Source: CAYQXJ01 sp964421565
GTDB taxonomy: Bacteria > Planctomycetota > Brocadiia > SM23-32
Length of the DNA: 64,000 nt
Assembly (NCBI GenBank): GCA_964421565.1
Contig: CAYQXJ010000010.1
Location: 62,001-126,000, forward strand
Direction of reading: 5' to 3'
The position numbers were made by a program, and so were the translations under genes. How positions within the stretch are numbered: position 1 is the first letter of the stretch; every line of letters begins with the position of its first letter. Below, in pieces: positions 34,598 to 42,930 of the stretch. Below the pieces are notes generated by a model. That model ran no database searches. It was not told the origin of the DNA and saw nothing but the letters and a program-made list of their open reading frames with translations.

Positions 34598-36055
34598 CTA
34601 AAGCCATCCCCGACGGGCGCACTCATCGCGGAAGACCTGGTATTGCTCGTCATAGCGCGGGGCATAGCCCGGACGCGGTTCCGCTGCTCGCTCAATTCGG
34701 GCCATAGCCTGTGCGGCGTCGCTGAGGTTGCCATAGTGTCGGTGGCTGGCGGCGAGTATCGCGGCCCCCATCGCGGCGCCGGTCACGTGCGGGCGAATCA
34801 CGGTGCGCCCCAGGGTGTCGGCTCTTATCTGGAGCCACGCATCGCTTTTCGAGCCGCCTCCGGCGCTGTAGACAAGGTGCCCGACCTGCGCCCCGAGCCC
34901 CTCCACAGTTTCGTAGGCCAGCCGCTCCAGGCAAGCAACGCCTTCCAGGTAGGCGCAGAACAGTTCCTGGCGGCTTTTCGGTTCCCCGAGCATGAACGAC
35001 TCAGCGTGCGGTGCGCGGAAGGGGAACCGTTCGCCCCTGCCGACCAGGGGATAGGCCACCACGCCGCTGGGCGAGTGTCCGAGCGCGCAAGCGCTGAGCC
35101 GCTCCGTCTGTTCCTGTCCGAATTCGCGGGCGAGGCACTCGGCGCCGGTATTACTCGCACCGCCTGGCAGCCACCATCCTTCGGGGTGGCGGTGACAGTA
35201 GATTCGACCCTCCGGGTCGAGCAGCAGCGTGCTGCTGACGCCCTTGATAACGAGGGTTGTGCCGAGCGTGGTGTTGTAGTCGCCGGGAGCGACGGCGCCG
35301 CTGGATATCTGGGAGGCGCAACCATCGGTAAGGCCCGAGACGACGGGGATGCCGGCTTCCAGACGACATCGCTCTGCCCAGTCCGGAGTCAGTCGGCCTA
35401 CCACCTTGCCGGGCTTCTGAACCATCGCCAGCCGCTGGACGTCGATGCCGATGTCACGGTCGATGAAATCCGGCCAGCGGTCCTCCAGCAGGTCGTAGCC
35501 GAACTTGAGCATATTCGTCTGGTCGGAGATGCCCCAGCGGTCGGTCAGGCAACCGATCAGGTAATCAGTCGGGCTACAGAAGAGGTCGGTGCGCTGGTAG
35601 GCGTCGGGCTTCTGTTCCTTGAGCCACAGGATTTTGGGCAGCCCAAAGGAGGCGCTGAAACCGTAGCCGAGCTTCTCGCTCAGAGCCCGGCCGACGTCCT
35701 GCACGCGTTCGGCTTGAGCCCGGGCCCGGGAATCGTTGTACATTACTGCGGGACCCACGGGCTCATGGTGTGAATCCAGGGCCAGCAGTGTGCCGCTCGT
35801 GCTGGTGACTCCGATGGCCTCGACACGATCAGACTGCGGAGGGTGCGGCTCCAGGTTCTCCACCGCCTGCCGGACCGCGGCAGCCACAGCTTCGAGCCAG
35901 TGGGCCGGCTCCTGCTCGTGCCAGCCTTCGCGCGCCGTTGATCCTGTGCCCGTCAGTTTGCACTTGCCGTCCCCACACACTTCGCCGTCATCGCGCACGA
36001 TCACGCAGCGGGCCCCCTGCGTGCCGAGGTCTATGCCGCAGAAGAGGACGCCCAT
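34598..36055 (-). CDS. FGGY-family carbohydrate kinase (xylulokinase-like)
   Basis: A 485-residue sugar kinase. The N-terminal phosphate-binding motif GIDLGTQGARCVIV, the substrate region GVTSTSGTLLALD and YNDSRA, the catalytic Asp in VSGLTDGCASQ (about 240) and the C-terminal YSAGGGSKSDAWLQIRADT all match the family. The subgroup is near xylulokinase but ribulo- or other ketose kinases cannot be excluded. AGGAGG lies 6 bases before ATG 36055. It sits between an isomerase-like gene and a large secreted protein, all on the minus strand. Confidence 0.9.
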   Translation of the reverse strand: MGVLFCGIDLGTQGARCVIVRDDGEVCGDGKCKLTGTGSTAREGWHEQEPAHWLEAVAAAVRQAVENLEPHPPQSDRVEAIGVTSTSGTLLALDSHHEPVGPAVMYNDSRARAQAERVQDVGRALSEKLGYGFSASFGLPKILWLKEQKPDAYQRTDLFCSPTDYLIGCLTDRWGISDQTNMLKFGYDLLEDRWPDFIDRDIGIDVQRLAMVQKPGKVVGRLTPDWAERCRLEAGIPVVSGLTDGCASQISSGAVAPGDYNTTLGTTLVIKGVSSTLLLDPEGRIYCHRHPEGWWLPGGASNTGAECLAREFGQEQTERLSACALGHSPSGVVAYPLVGRGERFPFRAPHAESFMLGEPKSRQELFCAYLEGVACLERLAYETVEGLGAQVGHLVYSAGGGSKSDAWLQIRADTLGRTVIRPHVTGAAMGAAILAASHRHYGNLSDAAQAMARIERAAEPRPGYAPRYDEQYQVFRDECARRGWL

Positions 36056-36089
36056 GAAAGCCTCCTTCCAGATTGTTCATCCGTCTGTG

Positions 36090-38990
36090 TCAGCGCATCT
36101 CGCCGGCGGTTGCGTAGAGATCCATCGCATCCACGACGGTGTCAAGAAGACGAGCAGCGCTGACGTCGGGGCGGACCAGAGCGACCAGCGCGCCGTCTGC
36201 CCGCGTAAGGGCGAGCGGCCACATGCCACGCTGGCGAACCGCCGCCTCCAGGCTCTCGGGCAGTGTCTGCACGGCGTCCGTGAACACCCAAACCAGTTTA
36301 GGCGCCTCGTTCACCGCGTCCTGCCAGTTGCTCGCCACGGGCAGAGGGCGCTCCCACTTGGTCTCAAACCCTTGGGCGAACCGCCGCGCGAGGTTCTGTC
36401 CCTCGTCGCCGAGGCCAACGACGGACCACTGGTGTTGCCCGTTTTGCGTCAGCGGCACGCCATGCCAGACGGCGCAACGCGGCAGTTGTTGCTCGAAGGC
36501 GGCGATCTCCTGCAGCAGTTGAAGGGTGCGACGATGCGCCTCGCGGAATGGCCTCAGGCTGTCGGCGCGGACGGTCAGCACGCCTCGACCAACGGCGGGG
36601 TCGGCGGCTAGCGGCAACAGGTAGTTGGCCTCCGGCCCTACGATGGCTTGCACACGGTTGAGTGCGAGAACCTTCGCCTGGCGCTCCGGCGAACCCGTAT
36701 CGGCCTTGAGAGCGCTTCGAGCAAGCCGGCGAGCCTGACTCCACAGACGTGCCTCCGCGCAGGCATCCCGTATCACGTGCCATAGCGCCCATTGCCGATC
36801 AACCGCTCCGGTCGGGGCCTGACAACTCACCGCAAGGCCGCTCAGGCCTTGCCACGCCGCGGCCCATGCCGCCCGGCGCACCGGCAGCGCCGCCCGGCGC
36901 CAGTCCATGTCGGCGAGGTCCAGGTGCAGCCACACAGTGTCGTCGGGGTCCAGCATTCCGGCGGCCGTCAGCTCAGGCACAAGTCCCGCGGGCACGCCGC
37001 GATTCACCAGGTACGCTGAGGCGGCCGGCGCCTCGCTTGTAAGGTCACGTGTGAGGAGAGCAACCTGGTAACCGGACTGATGGGTTGCTGCTACGGTGGT
37101 CGCATCGACCACCGATTCGCGCAGAAGCCAGAGCGGCGACGGATAAGGCAGCAGCGGACTGCCCCCAGCGGCCTGTTCGGGCGGCAGCGCCCCGTCGGCT
37201 CTCTTGCGGGCGACCAGCCGTATCTGCTGTGGAAGGGACTGCGGCGTGTAGGTTGACATGCCGAGAGCCACGGCATCCACTCCGTGCGAGGTCAGAAGCG
37301 GCAGGGCTGCCGCCGAGACAGGCTCCCCGTCACCAATATACCAGAGCCCGAACGAGTCCTCGGCCAGGGACGGTCTCTCGCTCACGCGCACATCGAGCTG
37401 TGCCTCCACTACCTGGGCTTCGGCGCTGATGACCAGGCGGCCGACGTGCCGGCCCGGGGCGAGCCGCGACGCGTCCAGGGTCAGTGCCAGCCAACGGTCT
37501 TCGCCCGCCGCCACCGCTCGCGACTGATAGGGCAACATGCGGCCTGCACCGGGGGCGGATTCGTGGATCAGCCACAAGTAGACCGCCGACGCTGACAGCG
37601 GCGCGAAGCTCTCTGTGCCGCTCTCTCCCCCCACAGCGAAGTTGAGATGCGGAAGGTCATGTGCGGCTCGTACGCGCAGAAACAGAGTGCGTCGCTCGCC
37701 GACGCCCAGGGCCACACTTACGGCTTCCAGGGGGTGGCCGCTTGCAGTGCCGTCAAACAGCCAGACACCGAAGCCGCGTTCATTGGCGGTCCTCGTCAGG
37801 GCGGCCACGCCTTCCGCCTCGTCGCCGCGGATGGGCAGGGGCTTGTAGGCAGGCACAGCCGGCGCGGTTGTGAGGGATGTCGGTAGCGCCATACCATCCA
37901 CGGGCACTACGCAGCGGCCGATCCGACGCTCCCCCCCGTACACCTCGTGCACGAACCCGGCCACTTGTCCACCGTAATCAGGGCACTCAATTCGTCCCTC
38001 TGCTACTACCATCGGATCCACACCCGTGAAAACGAGTGGTGGGCAGGGCTCGAGCTCCGCACCGCTCGTGGCATAGGCTCGCGTCACTACGGAGACTTCC
38101 TCGTGGGGACTCAACGGCAGCAGGCTGAACCGCAGAGACAGCGGCTCCCGCTTGGGCGCGGGCAACGTGTCGGCGACGAACTGCCTGTTCAGCTCGCTTA
38201 CGGCTGTGAAGCCCTCCAGCGGAATAAGTTTCATATCGGCCGTAAGGCAGTGTCCGGCGGGGATGGTGGGGTAGCGCCACCCAATTGAGAGGCCGCCACT
38301 GCCCGTCTGCAGAGGCCGAAGCAGGCGGCATCCCGGGCATCCCGGCAGAAAGGCCAGCACCCGGCGCGACCTGGGATCACTCACCGCCAACCACCGCAGA
38401 TTGCTCTGGGCTATCCCCTCGCTAACGGCCACCGGCAGCAGCCTACTGCTCACCGTTTCGGCGCCCCGGCCGCGGTCCATGCTGTGCAGGGCGTGATTGT
38501 CCGCCAGTGCGATTCGGTTCCGCACGGCCGGGGCGTCGGCCCCGCTCAGTGGCCAGGGACCGTGGTTCTCGAACTCCATGCGCACGGTCAGCCACGGCTC
38601 ATCGTCCCGGGCGATGAATTGTTTGACAACACGCAGTTGGCCGGCGGAGGCGGCGAGGACGAGGCTCGCGCTGCCTGGATCACTTGTCGTGCTGAGCACC
38701 TCATAGGCAGTATCGGCCGTATGCTGTTCGACGGCCAGCCCTCCCAGGGGACCGGCCGCATCGGTCATATTGGCCCCACGGTGGCGCAGGGCGACAATCC
38801 GCCCGCCTCGGGCGGGGCTCACTACGGCCTCGTAACCCTCGGCACTGAGAGCATACTCCCCCGCCGAAAATGTGAGTGAGGCGGCGGCTGCGTTCCGCCC
38901 CCCCAGACAAAGCAGCCCCAAGCACAGCACCGTCCCTACGGTCCTGGCAGACCGGCCGGGCAGGCTATGCGGCAGGCAAATAGTTGACAT
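36090..38990 (-). CDS. Large exported protein of unknown function
   Basis: A 966-residue exported protein. From ATG 38990 the N terminus reads MSTICLPHS...TVGTVLCLGLLCLGGRNAAAA, a plausible signal peptide; a longer frame to 39116 runs into the divergent dehydrogenase promoter. Residues about 40-330 resemble a galactose-mutarotase-like beta-sandwich (GYEAVVSPARGGRIVALRHRG; KQFIARDDEPWLTVRMEFEN). A middle beta-rich part (ALTLDASRLAPGRHVGRLVI) and a C-terminal alpha/beta part follow. I cannot assign a catalytic site. Placement 34 bases upstream of the FGGY kinase suggests glycan handling outside the cell, which is inference. Confidence 0.7.
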   Translation of the reverse strand: MSTICLPHSLPGRSARTVGTVLCLGLLCLGGRNAAAASLTFSAGEYALSAEGYEAVVSPARGGRIVALRHRGANMTDAAGPLGGLAVEQHTADTAYEVLSTTSDPGSASLVLAASAGQLRVVKQFIARDDEPWLTVRMEFENHGPWPLSGADAPAVRNRIALADNHALHSMDRGRGAETVSSRLLPVAVSEGIAQSNLRWLAVSDPRSRRVLAFLPGCPGCRLLRPLQTGSGGLSIGWRYPTIPAGHCLTADMKLIPLEGFTAVSELNRQFVADTLPAPKREPLSLRFSLLPLSPHEEVSVVTRAYATSGAELEPCPPLVFTGVDPMVVAEGRIECPDYGGQVAGFVHEVYGGERRIGRCVVPVDGMALPTSLTTAPAVPAYKPLPIRGDEAEGVAALTRTANERGFGVWLFDGTASGHPLEAVSVALGVGERRTLFLRVRAAHDLPHLNFAVGGESGTESFAPLSASAVYLWLIHESAPGAGRMLPYQSRAVAAGEDRWLALTLDASRLAPGRHVGRLVISAEAQVVEAQLDVRVSERPSLAEDSFGLWYIGDGEPVSAAALPLLTSHGVDAVALGMSTYTPQSLPQQIRLVARKRADGALPPEQAAGGSPLLPYPSPLWLLRESVVDATTVAATHQSGYQVALLTRDLTSEAPAASAYLVNRGVPAGLVPELTAAGMLDPDDTVWLHLDLADMDWRRAALPVRRAAWAAAWQGLSGLAVSCQAPTGAVDRQWALWHVIRDACAEARLWSQARRLARSALKADTGSPERQAKVLALNRVQAIVGPEANYLLPLAADPAVGRGVLTVRADSLRPFREAHRRTLQLLQEIAAFEQQLPRCAVWHGVPLTQNGQHQWSVVGLGDEGQNLARRFAQGFETKWERPLPVASNWQDAVNEAPKLVWVFTDAVQTLPESLEAAVRQRGMWPLALTRADGALVALVRPDVSAARLLDTVVDAMDLYATAGEMR

Positions 38991-39110
38991 GGCCAGACTG
39001 CTCCCCGAGCAAGCGCAGCGCACGCTGCCTAACCCCGCATGATACGGTGCAGGGACGTTTGTCACAAGCTGAACAGCCACTCGCCCTGCGCGCTGTGACG
39101 TCTCGATGGT

Positions 39111-39139
39111 TTGCACGGCTCGCCACCGCGCATTACAAT
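39111..39139 (+). promoter_or_regulatory. Promoter of the zinc-dependent dehydrogenase gene
   Basis: TTGCAC (39111-39116) and TACAAT (39134-39139) are separated by 17 bp; the -10 box is 48 bases upstream of the start at 39187. Confidence 0.65.
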
Positions 39140-39186
39140 CCGCCGGAGGACTGAAGCGAATTCACGTGTCAGAACGGAAGGCCGCC

Positions 39187-40218
39187 ATGGCTGACAACAA
39201 GAACAGAGCAGTGTTTCTGCGCGCCGCTGGCGAGATGTATGTGGACGAGATGCCGATGCCGGAGCCTGGTCCTTACGACGCCCTGATCGCGATGAAATCC
39301 GTCGGAGTCTGTGGCTCGGACATCCACTACTACGAGCACGGTCGCATCGGGCCCTTCGTGGTCGAGGAGCCACTCATCATCGGCCATGAGTGCTCCGGGC
39401 AGGTGCTGGAGGTGGGGTCGCAGGTCACCAGCCTGCGGCAAGGAGACATGGTGGCGGTCGAGCCTGGCATACCTTGCCGGCGTTGCAGCTACTGCTGGAG
39501 TGATCGCTACAACCTCTGCCGGGACCTGTTCTTCATGGGCACACCGCCCAACCACGGGGCGTTCCGTGAATACGTCGCCTGGCCGGCCGACTTCTGCTAC
39601 AGGTTGCCCGAAGCGTTAGACAGTGAGATCGGGGCTACCATAGAACCGTTGGCGGTCGGCTTGCAGGGCATCCAGCAGGTGAACCTGCGGGCGGGTGAGT
39701 CCGTGGTCGTGTTCGGGGCCGGGCCGATCGGGCTTGTCACCGTCGCCGCGTGCGCGGGCTATGGAGCCACCGATATCGTTTCTGTGGACCTGATCGATAA
39801 GCGGTTGCGGGCCGCCGAGAAGATGGGGGCGACGCAGACACTGAACGCCGGCGAGGCCGATGTCCTGAAGGAACTCGACGGCCGGGCCGACGTTGTTCTC
39901 GACTGCGTGGGCAATCGCACGACCATCGAACAGGGCGTGGCTGTAGCCCGGGCGGGCGGGCGAGTCTGTTGGATTGGTATGGCCGGCGATGAGGCCCGGC
40001 TACCTTTGGTGGATGCGCAAGCCAAGGAGCTGCGCTTCTACACCGTCTGGCGCTATGCCGGTGTCTATCCCACGGCAGTGAACCTGCTGGGGGCGGGCAG
40101 ACTGGACACCGCGCCCCTGATCACCGACAGGTTCGAGTTCCCAAACGTTGACGAGGCGTTGGCGTTCGCTTCGTCTCACAAGGAGAGCGCGTTGAAGACG
40201 ATGGTGAACTTCGCCTGA
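39187..40218 (+). CDS. Zinc-dependent sorbitol/xylitol dehydrogenase-like MDR protein
   Basis: A 343-residue medium-chain dehydrogenase/reductase that oxidises a polyol with NAD+. Catalytic zinc ligands are in SVGVCGSDIHYYEHG (Cys) and IIGHECSGQV (His-Glu). The structural zinc site is CRRCSYCWSDRYNLC. The Rossmann motif is GAGPIGLV. Motif DIHYYEHGRIG is characteristic of sorbitol/xylitol dehydrogenases. ATG 39187 has GGAAGG upstream. Its product would be a ketose, the type of substrate used by the divergent FGGY kinase gene, so the region may form a polyol route. Confidence 0.92.
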   Translation: MADNKNRAVFLRAAGEMYVDEMPMPEPGPYDALIAMKSVGVCGSDIHYYEHGRIGPFVVEEPLIIGHECSGQVLEVGSQVTSLRQGDMVAVEPGIPCRRCSYCWSDRYNLCRDLFFMGTPPNHGAFREYVAWPADFCYRLPEALDSEIGATIEPLAVGLQGIQQVNLRAGESVVVFGAGPIGLVTVAACAGYGATDIVSVDLIDKRLRAAEKMGATQTLNAGEADVLKELDGRADVVLDCVGNRTTIEQGVAVARAGGRVCWIGMAGDEARLPLVDAQAKELRFYTVWRYAGVYPTAVNLLGAGRLDTAPLITDRFEFPNVDEALAFASSHKESALKTMVNFA

Positions 40219-40264
40219 ACGGCCGCATGAGGCGCTTTGGGGGGCTTCGCAGCGCATTTTGCGC

Positions 40265-40293
40265 TTGACACCGGCCCCCCCGGCGCTTATACC
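40265..40293 (+). promoter_or_regulatory. Strong promoter of the histone-fold gene
   Basis: A perfect TTGACA (40265-40270) and TATACC (40288-40293) are separated by exactly 17 bp, the best -35 box near any plus-strand gene in the window. The leader would be about 57 bases, and AGGAGG (40344-40349) lies 7 bases before the ATG. This suggests high expression. Confidence 0.75.
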
Positions 40294-40356
40294 ATGAGGC
40301 CCGTAAAGGCTTCTGTGCAGTTCCTATCGAGTTCTTTTGTCGCAGGAGGACGGTGG

Positions 40357-40539
40357 ATGATGGATAAGGAACAGTTGGTCGTCGGCAGCAAGGTGAAGAA
40401 CTACGTCAAGGGCAAGGGCCTGATGAGCTCGTCCGATATGCTGGACGCGCTGAACGACGCCGTATATGAACTGCTTGACAAGGCTGCTGCGCGGGCTCAG
40501 GGCAACAACCGCAAGACCGTGCAGGCTAAGGACGTCTAA
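40357..40539 (+). CDS. Bacterial histone-fold protein
   Basis: A 60-residue protein with the histone-fold pattern: helix 1 about 6-19 (LVVGSKVKNYVKGKG), a long helix 2 about 24-48 (SSSDMLDALNDAVYELLDKA) and a short third element preceded by the histone loop signature NRKTVQAKDV at the very C terminus, like archaeal histones (RKT-x-x-x-DI) and the short bacterial histones known from Bdellovibrio. It has no tail. It should bind DNA as a dimer in the nucleoid. ATG 40357 has AGGAGG 7 bases upstream. It is a single-gene unit with strong promoter and a terminator about 200 bases downstream. Confidence 0.82.
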   Translation: MMDKEQLVVGSKVKNYVKGKGLMSSSDMLDALNDAVYELLDKAAARAQGNNRKTVQAKDV

Positions 40540-40736
40540 AACGCGCCTTCGCGCAGAGGTGGCCTGCACCGAACACCGGGTGGCTCTGCGGGCCCGTTTG
40601 GGCGCCGGTAGGACTGTTGCTCGGGAGTTGGTGCGTTAGCGGCGGTGTTGCTTGCTGCCAGTTGGTTGCCTCGCAGATTGCTCAGACACTTGGGCGATAG
40701 GCGCGCTTTGTAAGTGCATGTTTGTGTCGTGCCTGG
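40540..40736 (+). other. Untranslated stretch after the histone gene, possible structured RNA
   Basis: No protein is encoded between the histone stop and the terminator at 40737. CGCGCCT (40542-40548) can pair with AGGCGCG (40699-40705), closing a region of about 160 bases; inside, GCAGAG and CTCTGC (about 40553-40588) close a smaller hairpin. It may be a long 3' untranslated region or a small RNA processed from it. No match to SRP RNA, tmRNA or RNase P signatures is seen. Such pairings also arise by chance in GC-rich DNA. Confidence 0.35.
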
Positions 40737-40772
40737 CCCCGGTTTGCCGTCACGGCGAGCCGGGGTCTTTTT
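40737..40772 (+). terminator. Rho-independent terminator downstream of the histone gene
   Basis: CCCCGG (40737-40742) pairs with CCGGGG (40760-40765), with an inner GCCG/CGGC stem, followed by TCTTTTTG. It is the first terminator after the histone gene. Confidence 0.88.
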
Positions 40773-40850
40773 GAGAGGTTACACTGGTGTTCCCGGGTTC
40801 AGGTGCCTGACCGGGAACTACCGGCAAACTTAAAGCTGCTCCCAAGTGCA

Positions 40851-40883
40851 AAGCCCCCCTTCGCGTGGTGTGAAGGGGGGCTT
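40851..40883 (-). terminator. Terminator of the PQQ-type lipoprotein gene
   Basis: AAGCCCCCCTTC (40851-40862) and GAAGGGGGGCTT (40872-40883) form a perfect 12-bp hairpin with a 9-base loop, 29 bases after the minus-strand stop at 40912. The downstream U-run is short, so it may act in both directions. Confidence 0.8.
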
Positions 40884-40911
40884 CAGAGTTTCACGGGCCT
40901 GCTGCGGTTCG

Positions 40912-42042
40912 CTATTCGACTTTCAGCTCCTCGAACGCGACGATGGAGCCGCTGGAGTTGGCAACGAAGAACACGGGGCTCCTCTCACTGCCGGCGAAAA
41001 CGCAGTCGCCGGGCAGCGGCTCCCGCCACAACTGTTCCCCGGTATCCAGCGAGACGGCTGATATCACATTGCCTTCATTGAGGAAGTAAGCCCTTCCCTG
41101 GCCCGTGGTCAACAACCGGGTGGCGCCTTCTGCCCTCCACAGCACCTCGCTGTCGCCCCCGGCGGGCATGGCGATCGCCGCGGGTTTACTGGAAAACACC
41201 AGCAGTGTGTCTCCCACCACGAGTGGCTTGCCAACGATTGGGGCCTCGAAGTCCTTCGTCCACTTCAGCCTGCCGAAGTCGCTGTCCAGAGCATAGAGCC
41301 GCCCGCGGTTGTCACCGACATAGGCTGTCTTGATGGCTACTGCGACGCCGGAGGAGAGCTTGCCCGGTCCGGCGGGCTTCCACTGCCAGAGCTCATTGCC
41401 GGAGTCCGCGCGCACTGCCGCGCCCTTGTCGGCGTAGGCAGCGGCGTATACGACACCATCGTGCAGGAGCGGCTGCTGCATGATCGGCCCCTGGAGAGAA
41501 ACACGCCACTCCGGGCGCGTTTCCTTAAGCTGGATCCGGGCTATGGTTCCGTCTCCGCCGGCCAGAATCAGGCCGTCGCGGAAGACGAGCGGGGGGGTGA
41601 ACACGGCGAACTTGGGCTCGTATCCGTGACTCAACTGCTCATCGTCCAGGCCGAAGGTGTACACCGTGTTATGCTGTACGAGCACCAGGCGGTCCCCCCA
41701 TGTCACCGGAGCACGGGCGAGACTGCCAGGCAGCGCTGCGCCGGTCATCCAGGTGCCCTTGGCAGCATCGTAGATGTGCAACTGGCCCTCGCCTGCTTCG
41801 GCGACAAGTACGTCTCCGGTGGCGTATATCTCATGCAGTGGTGCCCGCGTGCTCTGGCCGAGTTCCTGTCGCCAGAGCATTCTCAGCCCGAACTCGTCCA
41901 GCGAGAAGATAGCATTGTCCGGCGAGAGGTCCGAGCCGACCTGCCCCGGCACTGCGGGAGTGGTGGGGGATTGGCAAGCGACCAGTGTACAGGCGACCAG
42001 CAGGGCTGTGCAGGTGAAGCATCGGCGCAAGGCGGCCATCAT
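40912..42042 (-). CDS. PQQ-type beta-propeller lipoprotein (BamB-like)
   Basis: A 376-residue predicted lipoprotein: CFTCTALLVACTLVACQSP ends in an LVAC lipobox. The rest has repeated propeller strands with the tryptophan-docking pattern, such as SGNELWQWKPAGPGKLSSG, FGRLKWTKDFEAPIVGKPLV and DTGEQLWREPLPGD. It resembles BamB and other pyrrolo-quinoline-quinone-like propellers; PQQ itself is probably not bound. It likely sits at the outer membrane or periplasmic side as a scaffold. AGGAGG precedes ATG 42042. Confidence 0.88.
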   Translation of the reverse strand: MMAALRRCFTCTALLVACTLVACQSPTTPAVPGQVGSDLSPDNAIFSLDEFGLRMLWRQELGQSTRAPLHEIYATGDVLVAEAGEGQLHIYDAAKGTWMTGAALPGSLARAPVTWGDRLVLVQHNTVYTFGLDDEQLSHGYEPKFAVFTPPLVFRDGLILAGGDGTIARIQLKETRPEWRVSLQGPIMQQPLLHDGVVYAAAYADKGAAVRADSGNELWQWKPAGPGKLSSGVAVAIKTAYVGDNRGRLYALDSDFGRLKWTKDFEAPIVGKPLVVGDTLLVFSSKPAAIAMPAGGDSEVLWRAEGATRLLTTGQGRAYFLNEGNVISAVSLDTGEQLWREPLPGDCVFAGSERSPVFFVANSSGSIVAFEELKVE

Positions 42043-42129
42043 CGTCGGCTCCTCCGATAGGATGACAGTCTGTGCAATCTGGGACGGGCATTCCCGACGC
42101 CCGGCCGGCTCTCACACGTTTGTGTCAGA

Positions 42130-42158
42130 ACTCTAACCGCCGGCCCGGCGTGTGTCAA
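42130..42158 (-). promoter_or_regulatory. Promoter of the PQQ-type lipoprotein gene
   Basis: On the minus strand a perfect TTGACA (42153-42158) and TAGAGT (42130-42135) are separated by 17 bp; the -10 box is about 88 bases upstream of the start at 42042. Confidence 0.65.
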
Positions 42159-42282
42159 GCTCAAACACTCGCCGGGCGCAACGCGCTCGGGCCGTTCGAC
42201 AGTCGGCTTTCGTCTTCGTTACACTGGCAGGCGAGGCGGAGCCGGGCCATCACTTGCTCACTTACGAGGCAATTCTCAGGAT

Positions 42283-42795
42283 GTGACGGTGGGCGAACCG
42301 ACCTTCATCTGCGATGCCATGCTCGGTGGTCTGGCTCGCTGGCTACGCGCCGCGGGCTACTGGTCCTGCTTCGACTCGCAGATCCGCGACGCCGCACTGG
42401 TCCGTCGTGCCTTCGAGGAAGGACATTGTCTACTGACCAGTGACAGTGGCGTAATGAAGCATCACGCCGTGGCGGAAGGACTCGTTGAGTCGGTATTCGT
42501 CCCTATCGGGCTCTCCCCTGTGGAGCAACTGGGGCACGTATTGCACCAGCGGGGACTCGCCCTGCGACAACCGCGCTGCATGGACTGTGGCGGGCGGCTG
42601 GTGCGTGTGCCTCTGCAACAGGTAGAGGAGAGCGTGCCCCCCAAGGTACAGCAGGCGTGTAAGCGCTTCTATCAGTGCGGGGACTGTGGCAAAGTATACT
42701 GGCGGGGCACACACTGGCAAGACATTCGCCGGAAGCTCAGAATCGCTGCGAGTTATGACGCCGAGTCGGGGCACGCACAAGAGCGCAGGGGGTAG
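42283..42795 (+). CDS. Mut7-C RNase domain protein
   Basis: A 170-residue protein of the Mut7-C (DUF82) family, a PIN-like nuclease fold followed by a zinc ribbon. FICDAMLGGLARWLRAAGY and LLTSDSGVMKH carry the acidic residues; CMDCGGRL and CGDCGKVYWRGTHW are the two CxxC pairs of the ribbon. GTG 42283 is taken as start; GTG 42289 is possible. It probably cuts or processes RNA, but no target is known for bacterial members. Confidence 0.9.
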   Translation: MTVGEPTFICDAMLGGLARWLRAAGYWSCFDSQIRDAALVRRAFEEGHCLLTSDSGVMKHHAVAEGLVESVFVPIGLSPVEQLGHVLHQRGLALRQPRCMDCGGRLVRVPLQQVEESVPPKVQQACKRFYQCGDCGKVYWRGTHWQDIRRKLRIAASYDAESGHAQERRG

Positions 42796-42930
42796 GCAAA
42801 CGGCCCGGCACTTGCGAGACGTGAGGGGCGTACTCCATAATGCGCCTATCTCGATAAAGAGGTCCGGGCACGAGGCGCGGCGCAGGCAGTGCCGCACCGC
42901 CGCCCCCGATAGACCAGTGACTACCTGACA

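Noticed and set aside
33386..35773. A 795-codon open frame antisense to the isomerase and FGGY kinase genes
   Set aside because: Long antisense frames are common in high-GC coding DNA; the translation has no recognisable domain and the sense genes have clear motifs. Similar long antisense frames at 2773-4326 and 8816-10216 were rejected for the same reason.
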